This document shows positions 24,201 through 39,200 of a DNA stretch of 64,000 nucleotides, piece after piece; the first letter of the stretch is position 1; every line of letters begins with the position of its first letter. This DNA is from Opisthocomus hoazin (taxonomy: Eukaryota > Chordata > Aves > Opisthocomiformes > Opisthocomidae), in assembly GCF_030867145.1 (NCBI RefSeq), contig NC_134418.1:3468802-3532801 (forward strand). The letters are read 5' to 3'. Under the pieces are notes generated by a model. It saw only the letters and a list, made by a program, of their open reading frames with translations, was not told the DNA's origin and ran no database searches. Both the position numbers and the translations under genes were made by a program.

Positions 24201-27200
24201 CGCTGGAAGATTTCTAGCACTGAACTGGGGAAGGGCGTGCGGGTGCTCTGGCTGTATCTGTGTTATGCTTGCAGACACAGAAGTGGAGTCAGGTGGGAAC
24301 TGCTGCTGTTATCACCCAAGTCTTCTGCCTGTCAGGAGCCAGTTCTGCTGACTCTAGGAGAATGGTCTCAAAGCAACACTTGCAGGCTTTGGAGTTGTGG
24401 TTAGCATGAGGGTTTTCTGTTTTCCATCTAACAATCAGATTTCAATTCCAGAATGAGAAAGAAAGCTTCAAGGGTAAAATAGTAGCCCACGGTTTCTGCT
24501 GCCTGTGCGAAGTTGTTGTATTTTGCCAGTACTCAAATCTGTTGCAGAGGAATGAGGGGAGGAAAAACCAAAAGAAATTGTGGCACTAGGATCAGAACCT
24601 TGATAACTTTTAATTGTCCCTTCTGTAGATGAATTCTTAATCTTATTTACTTGCAAGTCTGGATAAGGAGTCATTTAATGCAGACAAGGGTAGTAAATGA
24701 TTGTTTTGAATACTCAAATCTACACCCATTGCCAGCGGAGCTAAACCAGGTTATAGTTCTTCCTTTACCTCAGTGTGGTGGGATGAGACACCTAAATTAC
24801 TTGCAGATTATCACGGACAGAAAATAAACAGTGAAGCACTAAATGCCTCGACTTTCCTACCAGAACTGCAACCCACGCCGCGCGCGTAGGTTCTTTATTC
24901 ACGGGTTCCGTGTGGGCTGCGCTGTGCTGTGGGGGCAGGCCCGCTAGCCAGGTGCCTACGCTGGCTCGGTTTGCCTGAGTAATGTTTTTCAGTGGTTAGT
25001 TGAGTACTCAAAGGAGGTCATCTGTTATGAGAATATCAACGTCTATTAATATGTTCTGATGACCAAAGATTGCTGCGGAGATATTTTTTATTGGTGACAG
25101 AGTAGTTCTCAAAATGACTGAGACCCCTGAGCTGTGTTCCACTGGTGTGACTTCCAGGCTGGCTTTAGAAAAATAGAAAAATTGGTTGGCTTATATTGTC
25201 CAGCTTAATTCTAGTCATAGTACTACTGTCTATCCTACAGCCCAGTGTAATCTAGGCGACTGTTGTTAAAGTCTGTGTGCCTCAGAGGACATCTGCTCTG
25301 CACATTGTAGCAGGGTGCCTGTGCCTTTCCCTGTGGAAAAGGAGCCTGGAAGGAGAGTTCTGTATTCGTGTGGTTAGGTTGCTTCTGCTATCCCAGCTAG
25401 CAGACTTAATTAGCAATGTCGCATCTTAATTTAAATTTAACCCAGACAGAAGTGGCTTTGTGGGGCTAGCTACAGCCAAGACAAAAATAAACTCACTGCA
25501 AGGCATAAATGTGTGTGGATTTCAGGCATTAATCATTTGGGGCAGGAGAGGCCAAGCTAAGCAGGGGAAGGAAGCAGGGAAAGGAGGTGAACTGGAGTCA
25601 GGTTGTGGATCATCTGGGGCATGGGGTAGTGTTAATAAATAGAATTAGCCAATTTCAGATCCTGCTTATTTATGGACTGAGGAAGGTGTCTTTGGCTCTG
25701 GTTTTTGCCTGACTGATGCTCTGAGTGCATCCACTTGAACTTTGATCACCTTTAGGTACATGCAAAGATGTTTTGTTGAGAACTTTTATTTGGTTGCTGG
25801 TCATGTGCAGAAAAAGCAGTGGCTCAATCCTAGAGTTGAGCTTGTGCTTCCAGACCTGCTCATTGTGTCTTGAACACTGTAAAGAGCTCTGCAGTGATGT
25901 CAGTACTTCTCTTCACCCTACGGTTTTTGCAGCTTGGAGCAGAAGATTACCCAGCCAACCTGGTGTTTGCATAAAGGTTTTAGTACTCTAATTTCCGATG
26001 CAGTGACAAGAAACCTGCAGGGATGAACTTACAACGGCAGATTTGGTTGGGTCGTCTTGATCCCGCTGTGGTAGAAATAACGAGGATGGTGATCTAAGGC
26101 AAATGTTGGTTTGTTTGAAGGACTGTTATATGTAATTTCCAACAGTGACTTTGTGGATACATGTAGTGAGAAAACCTGCCCGCCTCAGCACACCGTACAA
26201 AGAGTTTGCAGAGAGACAGAGGCACACGCAGGCAAAGTGCCTTTTCCAGGATGGTTCAGTCAGTCGGTGAGTAGGACGCAGGTCTTGCAGTCCAGTTTTT
26301 CTGTCACTTGGAGTGGTGTCTTGGACCAAAACTTGCTGCTGTTGATTTGGGGCAGGTGGCATTTTTGTTGGCTGAAACTGGTGGGTGTCACCACACCATG
26401 ATTTAGGGTAGTTAAAAAGAAACAGACTTCTCTAAGAAATGATAGCAATCTCCAAACCACCAAGCAAAACAAAGACCACTGGGCAACCCTCTGGGTGGAA
26501 GGCTTTGGTGGGTGCTGTGGGTGAGGCTGAGCTGGATAGAGAAAGAAATGAGGCAAAAGAGAAGAACGTGCCAGGAGAGCCTAAGCAGCCCAGTACCAGT
26601 ATTCCAAGGAATATTTTCAAGGGTTTAATTTTGAAAGGTGCTCTCTTCCACATCCTACAAACAAATGACCTCTCCGACTTGTTGCAAAAAGTGTTGCCAA
26701 AAAATGGGATTTTGTGTGGATTGTTATGTTTTGATATTTTTCCTTAACAAACAGAAAGTAAATACTGCGTCAAAGAAACAATCTGGTTTTGTCAATGGCC
26801 TTTATTCCTAACTGGAACAAAGGACAGGCTCTCTACTTTGGGCAGCAGCAGACAACTCCAAGAGGTTAAATATCCCAACGTCTGCATGCCTTTGCTCTGA
26901 GCTTTTAGCCCAGTATCTCTGAGCACAGGTGTAGGAATGTCCAGTACGGTGAACACTGGGTTAAATTTACTTTACTTCCACAGAATTGATAATGATAAAG
27001 CCATCAGCTTTTGACAGTCTTGAGTGCTCTATCTTGTAAAATAAAAAATGATAAGAAGTTAACTGTTGCAACATAAAATAAACTAAATTATAAGTTCCTC
27101 TCCTCTTTTGCTTGGCAAGACTTGGAGATCAAAATCTCATGTTTTTCTTTATAAGTGTTAATCACTATTGGGGAAGAAAGCACGAAACAAACAAAAAGAG

Positions 27201-30200
27201 GTTTTAGAAGTTTAAAAAAATACAATATTTGGGCATTTTAAAATGCCCATTATTGCTTTGTGTAGCTTTCAAATCTTGCATCTAAAAAAATCTTGCATGA
27301 GTGTTCTCTGATAGTTTTGGAGAAAAATAATTATATCTTTATATCCCTATTCAGTGATGGATACTGTACATAACTTAAAAAGAAGAATGTGTTTGTGCTG
27401 AAATCTGCCAAAATAAGAAGCACTTTTTCTGAGCATACTGTCTACCTCTCGTGTAACGGTGCATCTCTCCATACTCTGGTGTGCTGCAAGATCTGGGAAA
27501 TTTATAAACTTAGAAACACTGATGTGGTCCTATGCTGTTCTTGTGAAACAGCTGGTAATAGAGCTATGTTAATTGATGTAGCAGTTGAAATAATTTTAGT
27601 GCTTAATCAGTAGGAAAACCTTTCTAGTACAGTTAAACTTTGACTACTAATATCCTAACTAGTGAATCAAAAGTTAATTTTGACTTCTATATATTCATAT
27701 AGAAAGTAACTTTAGTGTTATCAAAGTATCCACAATGTGTGTCTGCCCTTGAGACATTTCGAGTGCAGATGGTGTGTGGAAGAGGTAGGTGTGTGGTTTC
27801 TCAGTTATGCCATATGGCTTTATTCGAGAAAAAACTTCAAGTCGTTTGAAATCTGCTCAGAAGGTGTGGTGTCCTTCGCTTGCTGTCCTTTTTCTGTCCT
27901 AAGTGTAGACTGATTTTTGTGGCTTTCGATTAATAAGTCAATGTCTCGTTCAGTTCCTAAACTGGATAGCCACCAACTTAAAAAAAAAAAAAGAAAATTA
28001 AAAATTGTTATGGCTCTGCCACCGCAGGGCTGTGTTACTCATGAATGCCCACACCTTTCCATGCCCTGGACCGATTCCTTCCAGCTGCTGGTGTCATAAA
28101 TCTCTTCAGTGTTGATAACACGCATATGTCTTCTGCCTTCAGGATGAACTGTTTGTTTTGCCTGGCATCTTTCGCCCCCTTTCTCTTACTTCTTTTGTTA
28201 GGTGCTGCCTAAATAGTAAACAAAGCAGCTAGCCATGCTAAAAGACTTCTTGTGAGCAGCCACGTGTGCCACTCGCATCCTTTTTTGTGGATGGGAAATC
28301 CACTTGCTTCACTCCCAAAACTTAATAGGAAGCAAAATGGACGCTTTGATGTAGATGACAAGGGCAACTACAATATATGGTGTGAGTTGATTCATTTGGA
28401 GGTTTTACACAGTAGCTGGTACATTCCTGTCCTGGTAGAGAACATCAGCATTCCAGCACACTTTCTAATGGTATTGGGAAGTATTTTTAAAACTAGTCTG
28501 TAAATTTCAAGAGATTCAAACACTTGTGTGACTTCACCGTTTCCTGTTGTCCTGCCTCTCAGTGTGTTCCAAACATTAAGGAAAAGCTATGATTCCCTGA
28601 AGCTACCGCTCAGCTGGCTAGCTGAGCAAAACCCATGTTTGTGTAAAGCAGAATATGTAAAGTGGTGTGAAAGTGTCACTGTAAGTCAGACTATTTCTGC
28701 TTTCTGTCTCTTAGGGGTGGAAGCTGGTGGGAGGGCTTTGCAAGCTCTGGAAATGTTGGTATAGTTATATTGGACTCTGTAAAGATGGACCAGGATGTGT
28801 TGGTAGGGTTGTGACTCTGGCTGAAAGCAGTCCTGTTATGTCAGATCCAAGCAGTTTGTGTGAAGAGGGTCCCGTGTGCCTTGAGGCTTGCTCCATCAGC
28901 ACCGTATCGTGAAGCGGGAACAGGACTTCTTACGTCCTGTGGTTCTGTGAGCAGTTAGGAACAGTCACTGCTGAAAAACTGCTTGTGTCAGGTTTGGAGC
29001 CTTCCAATTCTCTCCATTTCCTGTCATGACTCCGTGTACATCCCAGAACTGCCGCATTTTAAGACATCAGATAAACTGGGCAGAGCACCACAGAAGATCA
29101 GCCTTCAAACAAAAATACATTTTCAGCTTCAACTATCATAGAATCATAGGTTGGAAAAGACCTTTAAGATCATGAGTCCAACCATCCACCCAACACCACC
29201 ATGCCTACTAAACAGTGTCCTGAAGTGCCACATCTACAAGTCTTATAAACACCTCCAAGGCTGACTCCACCACCTCCTTGGGCAGCCTGTTCCAATGCCT
29301 GACCACCTCTTTCGGTGAATAAATTTTTCCTAGTATCCAATCTAAACCTCCCCTGACACAACCTGAGGCCATTGCCTCTTGTCCTATCGCTGGTTACCTG
29401 GGAGAAGAGACCAACGCCTGCGTCACTACACACTCCTTTCAGGTAGTTGTAGAGAGCGATAAGGTCCCCAACTATACGATGATGTCTGATGTTGTGAGGT
29501 TTCCCAACCCAGTATGTACGCGGGCTGGTCAACCCTAGTGCTCTGGGTGATGATGAACTGCTTTCACAACAAGCAAGCACGATTAACTGAACATCTTGCA
29601 TCACATCTGAACCCCAGGGGCCAATGGAGTGCGCATTCCCATGGACTGACCCACCCCATCAGGTCTGCTAGTGTTGGCAATGATGAGTATGTGAAAAGTG
29701 ATTGTTAAAAGCTGCTGAAACGATAGCTTCTTTATGTTAAAAAAAAAAAATCTCTCTGGCTGTGTGCAGCATCCACTCTGCTTTTGCTGTAGCTATTCTG
29801 CTATAACAACCGATTGATTCAGCAAATCCTTTTACCACGTGCTTATATTCTTGTCAGCATGTTCAGGTTTATTTAGCACAGACTAATTGCACCCAGGTTT
29901 AGTGCCCTGTTGACCTTTAATGCTCTGCTGAATCATGGGCTGCGTCTGCATCGCTGTCTCTGTCTTTTGTTGGATGTAACTCCATGCACTGGAAAAAGCT
30001 TGGAGGAGGTGGTACTTCAGGGATCACATCAGACGCTTCAAACGGGCGGAAAGCAAATGCTGCTGAACAAAGGGATGTTTGATCCAGGACTGGAAAAAGG
30101 CTTTAAAAGCCTTTCTAGACTTCTGCCTGAACTCTGGCTCAGGTACTCTTTAATATAGATGAAATCGGAGAAGCACTCGGAGCCTCAGGTTGAATAGTGT

Positions 30201-33200
30201 CATAGATGGTGTTTTATACTTGTGGTGTTTTCCAGAAATAATTTTCTGAAGAATAATACCAGTATTGAACTGTTCATTTTGGAGTAATAACTGCTAATGC
30301 TGGGTTGCTCACCCGCTGTGTTTGGAATTCCCCTTGGCCTGGTATTTCAAATATAAATAAAGTTATTTTAAGCTTCAGCAAAATTGTAGAAGCAACTGTC
30401 TCCAACCTGAGTGTCCCCTGTTGCTCTCTTTGTGGTGTAGGGAGGGGAGTCCTTTTGATCATCTCAGTAATCAGATACCAGTAATTCTCTGAAGCCCCAT
30501 TCAGCAAGCATGCCTGATATTAACTTCCATATCCTGAAAACAGCTAAGTTATTTGAGAGCCACCTACACGGCTCTCAGTTGCATTTGTTTGTGATGCTGT
30601 GTCTCGATGGCTTAACCATAGTACCATACTGTGTATTGGAATTAGTAAAACAAGAGTGTTTCAAACCTATTTCTACGTATAAAAGAAGTGTGAGTCTCGT
30701 GTGTCCATATGCTCCTTTAATAGCAGCTTTTTAGGGTTCCCAAAAGAGGGGCCCAGGCGCTCTGAAGAGAGCTCCCCGCAGCAAACATCCAGGCACCAGC
30801 CCTACCAAACCAGTTCTGGCACGGTCAGCTCCAGGTACGGCTGCTGCAGGTGCTCATGGAACGGGGTATCAAACACGATGGGCTTTCTCTTGGTAGCCTG
30901 GTCTTAGAAGCCAATTGCTCAGGGGCTGTGTAAGCGGGGAATTGGTTTGTTTCCCTGCAATGATGAGGGCTAAAACTTTACCAAGGAAGAACTTCCCCTG
31001 CACACTGGTCCCCTTCACCCTCCCTAAATGAACACTGCGTTTCAGGAAAACAGCGGGAGCGGGCGGTGCCGTTCCTCAGATTACCCAGCGGACTTCACGC
31101 GTGTGGATCTGAAGCCGGTGTCAAGCGTGAAAGCACTGTGGATACTCAAAGTATAAATTACCCAAAAAATGGACCCATGTGATAAAGATCTTTCATTTTG
31201 ATTCTGCCATCCGATTCAGATGCATGAATCTATATATTGTGTAGTGTTTGATGAAGTGAGCTGATGATTTCTCTTTGAGTGTTGATGTCAATACACAGTA
31301 CTTATGTTGTAGGATCAAGGACTAATTTAGATTAGCAAATAAAGTGGCCAGATGTTCACGAGACATTGGTTGGGGGGGAGGAAATAGCAGTCTTTAAAAG
31401 CTCTTTAGTCTTCCTTAGCCACTGAGTGAGCAGATATATAATGCATTTGCACATCATTTGAGCATGACGCTTTCATATTTGACGTTTGCAGAAATCATCT
31501 TTATAAACAACCAGTTGTCATACAACAGGGAACTATTTAGGTGTAGTTTTGTTGCAGTTGAGCCTAAGATTTGCCTTGCAGGGAGGTTTTTTTTTCTCTC
31601 CTCCCTTAAAGGTTGGTTATATCAGGCTAGAACTAGTGGATGAATGGCATGCATCTGAATTCCACTCTTTGAATGGATGTCTGTTGTGCTAAGCTTCAAG
31701 GTAAATGGGAAGAAAGTCTGCAGGTGGCTGTAGAGCAGTTAGATAATGACAACCATTAGCGTATTTTATCTGTAAGAGAAAGTATATCTTTTAATTGTGG
31801 AAGGGAAGAAATGTTTATGAAAAGCCTTCCTGCAAAAGATCAAGGAAATTTTTACCTCTGGCTTCACTTGAGTGTGTGTTTGCCTGGTTGCTTCTACTCT
31901 GTGGCTTTGGCAGTCCCGTGTGGTGTTTTTTTTTTTTTTCCCTTTTTCCATCTAACAGGTCTTGTCTGAAGTGTATGTGTGTCTCCTTTTCATCTGCTGC
32001 CGCTTTGCTAGGAAGCAGTGACATTTCTCGAAGGGACTTTTCCAGGCGATTTAAAATTTGTTGTTGACTCTTACGTTGCAGAGGAAGATGATGCTGAGGA
32101 GGTGCCAGAATTTCAGGTGTCTGGGAAAATTGGAGCGAAGAAGCAGAGGAAATTAGAAGAGAAGCAAGCCAGAAAAGCACAGAGAGAGGTAAGCATTTCC
32201 TGCCACGTAGAAAGCCCAGAGCAGAGCCTGAATAGCAGTACTCAGCAAAGAACTGGTGATGACAGACACCCCAGAAAGGCAAAGGCAGTGTCATCGCTGC
32301 AGCGGTTGTGTTTTGTTTTAAAAAATGTAAATTCAGCTTTTTGTGTGATATCCCAAGAGGACTGTGGAAAATGGTGGCTCATTTTCTTTCCATTAAGTTC
32401 TCTGGCATTCTCCTGGGGAGGAGAGAGGAGTTAAACTCGTGAATGCTCTTTATTGGATGTTTCCACTGGCTTGCAGCTTAATGTCAGTGCTGTCTCCCCT
32501 TAAAAATACACTTGAGCCCACATAGCATTGTTTTAACGCTGGGTCCGTGACCAAAACCCTGGGCAGTTCTGAGCAGTGTTTGATGTGCTCTCATAGTGGG
32601 AAAACTTTGTATGAGTTTGTCTATGTTTAGCCATGTTTATTGTTGTTATGGATTGGGGGAGATGAAAAGCAGACCCTGTAATCCTCTGCAATCTAGGATG
32701 CAGACAGATTTTGGTTGAAGTTTGGCCCTTAAATAGAGACCAAGTATGCAGAGCGAGCACACTGTAGTTTTTCAGTTGTTCTTTCTTCAATCTGTGTGCA
32801 AAAGTATTTACTTAAATACTGTTGTATTTTTTCAGTTTTGCCCAGCATTTTGCTGTTAATTCCAGGGAAGCAACAGGCTTTTTGAAACTCACTTTCGGAA
32901 GCGTGCTCGTGGATAGCAGCAGGTTATACATTAATTCCTGTTAGTTGTTCTGTTTTTGTTTTTTTTTTGCAAACTCTGTATTGTTCTGTAACTTGGAACA
33001 TGGGGTTGCAAGGAGCAGATAAAATTTAAACAGCCTTTGCATAACAGAGGCTGGAGTGCACGGTGGACTTCATACGTTTTACAAAAGGACAGGGTTTATA
33101 AAACTAATAACATTTCTAACATATAGGGGTCCAAACAAAGCCAGTGAAATCCCGTCTAGAGAATTTTAGTGTCACCTGACATTGAAGTCTGGTTTCTGCT

Positions 33201-36200
33201 TTAGACAGTAGTGGTACGCCCGGTAGATAGGGCAGTCAGTAATAAACTTGATTATTTTGTTATGTATAAACTTCCATTACAATCCTTTTCTCACTCTGTT
33301 TTAACCATTTTGTCATTACTTTCCATATTCATACTATTCAATTAGACTCCTTTTTGTGGAAAATTTGAGCGAAGTTGAATAAAGTTAGATAAGCATCAGT
33401 TGGTGGAGTGAGGAATCTTTTGTTTCATTTTAAAACATGCTGATTTTTATTTTCCCATGTAGACAGATAAATTTGTCGGTTAGGTCTTTTTCTCCGAAAC
33501 ATTCAAAGCCACAAATCCTCTTGTTCTCTTAATATATTTTCAAATTTAAATATACTGAAGAGACTGAAGAACAACTTAAACCAAATCTCTAAACAGTACA
33601 CTAAACACCTCTTCCGCCCCCCCCCCCCCCCCCCATTTTGCAACAGTCTCTTTGCTAGGTTTGGTTTAAAAACAAATAATAAAATGATTTGAAGAGACCA
33701 GTACAACTTTTTCTTTGAGAGGTTCTGCCTAGGTTAATGATAAAATAGTGTACTTGGTTTTGCAGAGTTTATATTCCCCTCTCCTTTTTCCCCTCCCCTT
33801 AGAGGGGCAACATTCTAACTGAATTCCAAGTGAGGAGAAATGGAATGCCATGACACAATATTGCTTAATATCACTATAGTAATAAGCTCATATGCACATA
33901 TGAAGCTTAAACCCTTAATGAGATACAGATAATGCAAGTGACAAGGGTGATTTCTAAACTTACCACAGATTTAAGTATGCTGAAGATCAGGGCAGGGGAG
34001 TTAAACGATAATGACTTTTTATTATTATTCTCTTTACTGTTTCTTTCTGAACATGCATCTAGGAAGACAGAAAGAAACCCCTCTGTGGTATCACAATATG
34101 AAATTAAAAACTGTCTGTTCAGGAAGAATAAGGCTTGGCTTGCATAATGGTTTTTTTTCAGGCTGAAGAAGCAGAACGAGAAGAACGGAAAAAACTTGAG
34201 TCAATAAGAGAGGAGGAAAGGCGGAAAGAAGAGGAAAGAATACGTCTGGAGGAAGAACGACAGGTGGGATTGGTTGTATTTATAGATGGAAATTTTGAAC
34301 CAAGTTTGTCTTTGAGATTGCTTCTATGTAAGGTCTGTGATCAGCAGAACTCCCTTTGGCTTTCTATTGCATACATTTTTAATTTGGCTTTTTGTTGCTC
34401 TGTTTTGTTTGAATTACAGTCGTACTCAGTTATTTCAACTGTAGATCCCAGCTTTGTTACCTTAAGTGCTTGGCAGAAGTGAAAACTGCTCCGAACGTCA
34501 ATACACACATGTAGCAGCATGCACCCACCCACAGCTGAGTCTAGGGCAAACCGAAACCCAGCCTCCTGGTAGTGGATCTGCTACTGCTGTAAGCTGTAGA
34601 GACAGATGGGTTGGTCGGTTTGTTATGTTGACAAATGTAGCTGATAAAGTTGGCCCTTGGTTCTTCTGGGAGCTGTTTAAGTGCAGGTGCCTGAAGGAAG
34701 GGGCTGTACCTAGTTGTGAGAGAAATTCTGGGGGTTGCTTGCTTGGTGTCTGACAGGAGAAATTTGGTTATCACCGAATCGTAGAACAATGGAGGTCGGA
34801 AGGGACGTCTGGAGACCATCTGGTCTATCCTACTCAAAGTGTGTCCAGCTAGGGCAGGCTGCTCAGGACCTTGACCAGCCCGGCTTTGAGTGTCTCTTAA
34901 CGAAGGAGACTTCACAATCTCACCGGGCCCTTGTTCCATTCTGCGCGTTAGCGCTGCCTGCCTGACAGCTGTAATCAGCCAGGCAGAAAGTGAAAGACAT
35001 CAGCAACCGATTTCGCAACTGTTGTGTAAAATTACACAATTTTCTTCTAATTGTACAAATTTACATATGCTTCACAATTAAAGGTTTCTAAACTATGCAT
35101 ACGAAGGTGTGTGTTAGCAGGAGTGATCCAGAAAAACAGGTGTACTGCAGCTGAAATGCTTTTGTTGAATACGTTCATCAGTGAGGGAGGCAAACTGATT
35201 TCAAAGCTGCTTTGTGTATTTTGGACATCAGTGCTACTGGCTAAGAACAGGAGTGAGTTTCATGCTCTCTGATGCTTGAGCAAGTTGTGTGGTAGCTTTG
35301 CAACGTCTTTGTGGAGGCAAGGACCAAGGTGTTCTACTCAATCCTATGCTGAGTAATTGCTGTCCCGGGGGAGCATAGCCCTCAGCTTTCAATGTGAATT
35401 TTTGGGGATACTTAAATGCGTGTGGAAATTTGTGTTTCTGGTTTGTAGTGAGCAGATTTATTTTAATTTGTTCTAAGCACAGGTTGTGTAAGTGGAATGT
35501 GTTGCTGATAACATTTTAAAAGAGGAAAACACAATTTTTCCTTTCCTTTCTTGGGGCATGAAGGCAGGATGATTTTTTTTTAATTTCTTTCCATGCATTA
35601 CACATGCAGATTGTATCCATGAGATCTTTTGTAGAATGTACATTTAGCTCTTGGCTCATCCCCCTGCAAAATCCTTTATCTTCTGAGCTCTCTGTTTCCT
35701 TTTCATCAATAGAAGGCTCTGGAATTTCAGAAATTGAAATGAATGAGGAGAATGTTGGTACCACAACATCAGGATATGTAGCATGGTCTGAGATTTTGAC
35801 TTGTAAAGCAATTCGAAGAAATTTCAGGGGCCCAGGTATGCCACAGCTGCCCTTCTGAGGAACAATGTACAGATTTAGAAGTGCCTGGTAGTGGTCCAAG
35901 TGTGAACCCTGAGGCTGGATAACTGATCTCAACTAGCCCGAGCTGCTCCTGTGTTAGCCAAGCTGTTTCCTAACAGCAGAACTATCAGCCTGGGCTTCCT
36001 GCAGATCCCTGTCTACCACTTTTCCTCTGCCCACGCGCTTCAATAGCACCAGCTTGTGACTTGTGGTCCCTGCGACCACTCTGCTTCTCTCCTGAGTGTT
36101 GCCGATTTCTCCCCCTTGTACTTCCAGTTCAGAAAGAGGTGAGACGAGCTCTGGCTGCCTCTAAAGCACCCATCTGTTGCCCATCCTGCTTGCCACGGAG

Positions 36201-39200
36201 CTTGGCATAACAGATAACCCAGCAGTTTCCCTCCAGGGGTGTATCTTTCAGGTGTTTTGTCTCCACCCAGTTCCCTAATATTTTTTTCCTTGACATTCTG
36301 GGAATTCAATATCCTTGAAGCCCTGGCTTGTTGAACTGAACCGAATGACTCCAGTACTCTGGGGGGAATTAGGAAGGCACGCTAGCATTGTTTAAACATC
36401 GCTGCCCTTAGAGGAGGCTAATGAACAGAATTTCAGTTCCCTGCAGAGCGGTAGCCAGCACGGCAGGTGAGCTGCTAAGCAAACTGCAGCTGAGCTTGGC
36501 CAACCTGGTTAAAAGAAGCTGTAGCCCAGGAGAGAGATGTTATCCTGTTAACTGCCTGCGGGTTTGACCCAGGGCTTAGCAGTGCAGCTGGCTGATCAGG
36601 GCCAGTCAGGCAGGGTTGAGAAGCTGAGCAGAAAGTAAGGGTGAAATTCTAACTAGAGGTCTCTCCACACAGAAAGTGCTTATTAATATGTTTAGCATTT
36701 TTTTTAATCCACTTCTGTTCCATTTAGGGCTGAGTAATTTATTTTGGTTGAATGAGGAAAAACTTAATTGGTTTTATTTTTCAGTATTCCTAGTAAAGAT
36801 TGCACTAAAACACTTCCTCCTCCATTTCGCAAGGCTCAGTGAAAAAGAGGAATATAAACTAAGGCATTGGGGGTTTTTATTTTATTTTTTAAATTTTGTG
36901 CTCAGCAGTCCAAAGGAGTACGTACTAGATTTTTGAAAATTGCTTAGAAGCCTGAATCTAGCTTGCTATTCACTTTCGGCAGTAACTTTCTTGGCTACTT
37001 AAATTCTGTCATTTTAACCTTTTTTTGTTTGGTTCACTTGTTTGTTTATCCCAGTAGTCTTTATCAGGGCAGCAAGCCAACCCACCGGGCTACATCAGGA
37101 ACATTATCCTGCTACTCAGGGGAAAGTGTTCTCAAAAATATTTTATGTTTTGCTTGGGTCTAAGAGAAGTTGATAATCCAGTAACCACTCAATGTTTTGA
37201 GCGTGGAGCAAAGGAAGTGTGTCTGACAGTATTTCATGTCCATCTTCAGCTGTTTTCTAGTAATTTTAAGTCTCTGTCTTCATCTGAGTCTTTAACAGGA
37301 AACAGAACAATTCGAGATTTGTACGTGTTTAGGCTGTGTTGCTTGAGTTCCTGCTTCAGTCAGCAAAGAAAGCAGTATTAACAGGGAGCACAGCAATAAC
37401 AAGAATTCAGTGTTTTAGGCTTAGCTGGGTGACAGCAGGGGAAGCAAACTGAGTGACTAGATACTCGATTACTGTGCAGGTAAGCATAGCCTGTCTTTAT
37501 GATCATAACGTCTTACCTTGTTACAGACTGGTTGTGTGATGTGAAAGATAACTGCCTCTCTCTTCTAGGCCTACGTAAAGGGATCGTTGGATTTATTGTG
37601 GTTTTGATAGATACATAGGATAAAATGTCGTTTACACTTTCCTCTAAAGAATTCTTTGTTTCACAAGTAATATTTTGTCACGAGTAAGGCCTTGTAGGCA
37701 ACACGTGATGATACTATTCCCCCGTATAAGTTAGGAAAGGGAAGGGCAAAATTGTGAAAGGTAGCTTAAGTAGTGGTTGTTTATTGTTTTACTTGCTGCA
37801 CATTCAAAGATTTGAACACGTAAATTTAGTGGCTATGCTTCATTTAATTGCAAATAAATTTAATTAGTGTAATTACAAGAGAAGCGATGAGCCGTTAGTC
37901 TCAAAACAAATGCAACCACCTTCTTTAGCTAAATTTCAGTTGAATCTTTTTTCAATCTCTCTCCCAAGAAGTGCTGCCAGAATTGTGCTGACTTCTGTGA
38001 ACACCGAGATTTCCTTTGTGTAAAGGAGAGTTTCCTTTCAGCGCTTCAGCTGCAGCCTTACACTAATAGCTGAATCCTGGTCAACGGCAGTGGGCGATTC
38101 CTGCGCCATTAAATACCGTCCAAAAGTTTGTCAGATGGTGAGGGAAGCCAAATAGACTCAGGGGGATAGAAAATCATGTTGCAGCGTGCAGATCTTCTAG
38201 AAATTCCCCAGTGTTGATCTTTGATGAAGTCACCGGGGCTGTTAACCCTTTCACACGCACACCCCACTCGAGTAGTTTGAGATACGGAGTCTAGTGGAAA
38301 GAGTGAATTCTTGAGTCAGATGAAAACCCACTTTGTTTTATAAGCAAGTGGGTATCTCTCTCCAGTTATTTGTGGGCAACTGTACGCAGTGCTATACTAC
38401 AAGTGGGCACTGTACCTTCAAGGCAGTTATTGATGCTAAAATCTTGCATATTCTTGAGAAAAATACCCCCCTGGTTCTATTTAAATATATTTGTATGCAC
38501 ATATAAATAAAATGTGGTTGCCCCTTGGCTTCGGTGTTGCAAACCAGATGATGTATTTTTAAATTCAAGTTTCCTCTCCAGTGTTCGGATGACCTGATTG
38601 GCTATGCATGTGAGGAAGCTCCTTTATAATTGGCATTTGCTTCGTCTCTGCTTTACCCTGGGGATTTCCCTTTCACTCTTGGAGTTTTTTAGTGGTGAGA
38701 TGGTTTACCAACCGACACCTTATCAATGAGAACGAACTTCCTCTGATGTTGCAAAACAGTGTCTTCATACAAAGCCTTGCAGATTGCTCACAAAAGAGCT
38801 TTTTTTTCCCCTGTGCACTGGGATTTTTGTAGATTTTACTCGCTTAGCCTAGCTTTGCCATGCTAAGGAAACTGCTAGTGCAGATGCAGGGCTCGCAGCT
38901 ATCACTCTTCTGCACTAAAACGCAGCGTTGAGTAGGGGGTGTTGCTGTAAATCCATTGCAGAGCTCTGGAAACAGAGCTCGATACAGTAGAGAAACTACC
39001 AGTCTTCCAGCGAGCAAGCTTTTAACTGCTGTGGAGCAACAGGCCACAGTGCGAGTGGGAGCTGGTGTTTGTTCGCTGTTACATTAAAATAAGATGTGTA
39101 TTGCTCAAGCATAGTTATGCCTGAAGTTTCAAAACTAGGGCAACTTCCTTTAGCCTTTCACTTTTGCATTTAAGTGCCTAAATAGAAATGGTCTGGATCT

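Larger units (their letters stand above)
22062..32081 (+). other. DDRGK1: DDRGK1 intron 2 (10 kb)
   Basis: The largest intron. It holds a minus-oriented CR1 at 29136-29473, a 20-bp perfect palindrome at 27230-27249, an imperfect hairpin at 27670-27713, and poly-A/T runs. No coding exon with recognisable homology was seen. Confidence 0.8.

Noticed and set aside
35516..35932. 138-codon minus-strand frame in intron 4
   Set aside because: Considered as a retroelement remnant, but I see no protease, integrase, RT or envelope motif and cannot support any family.
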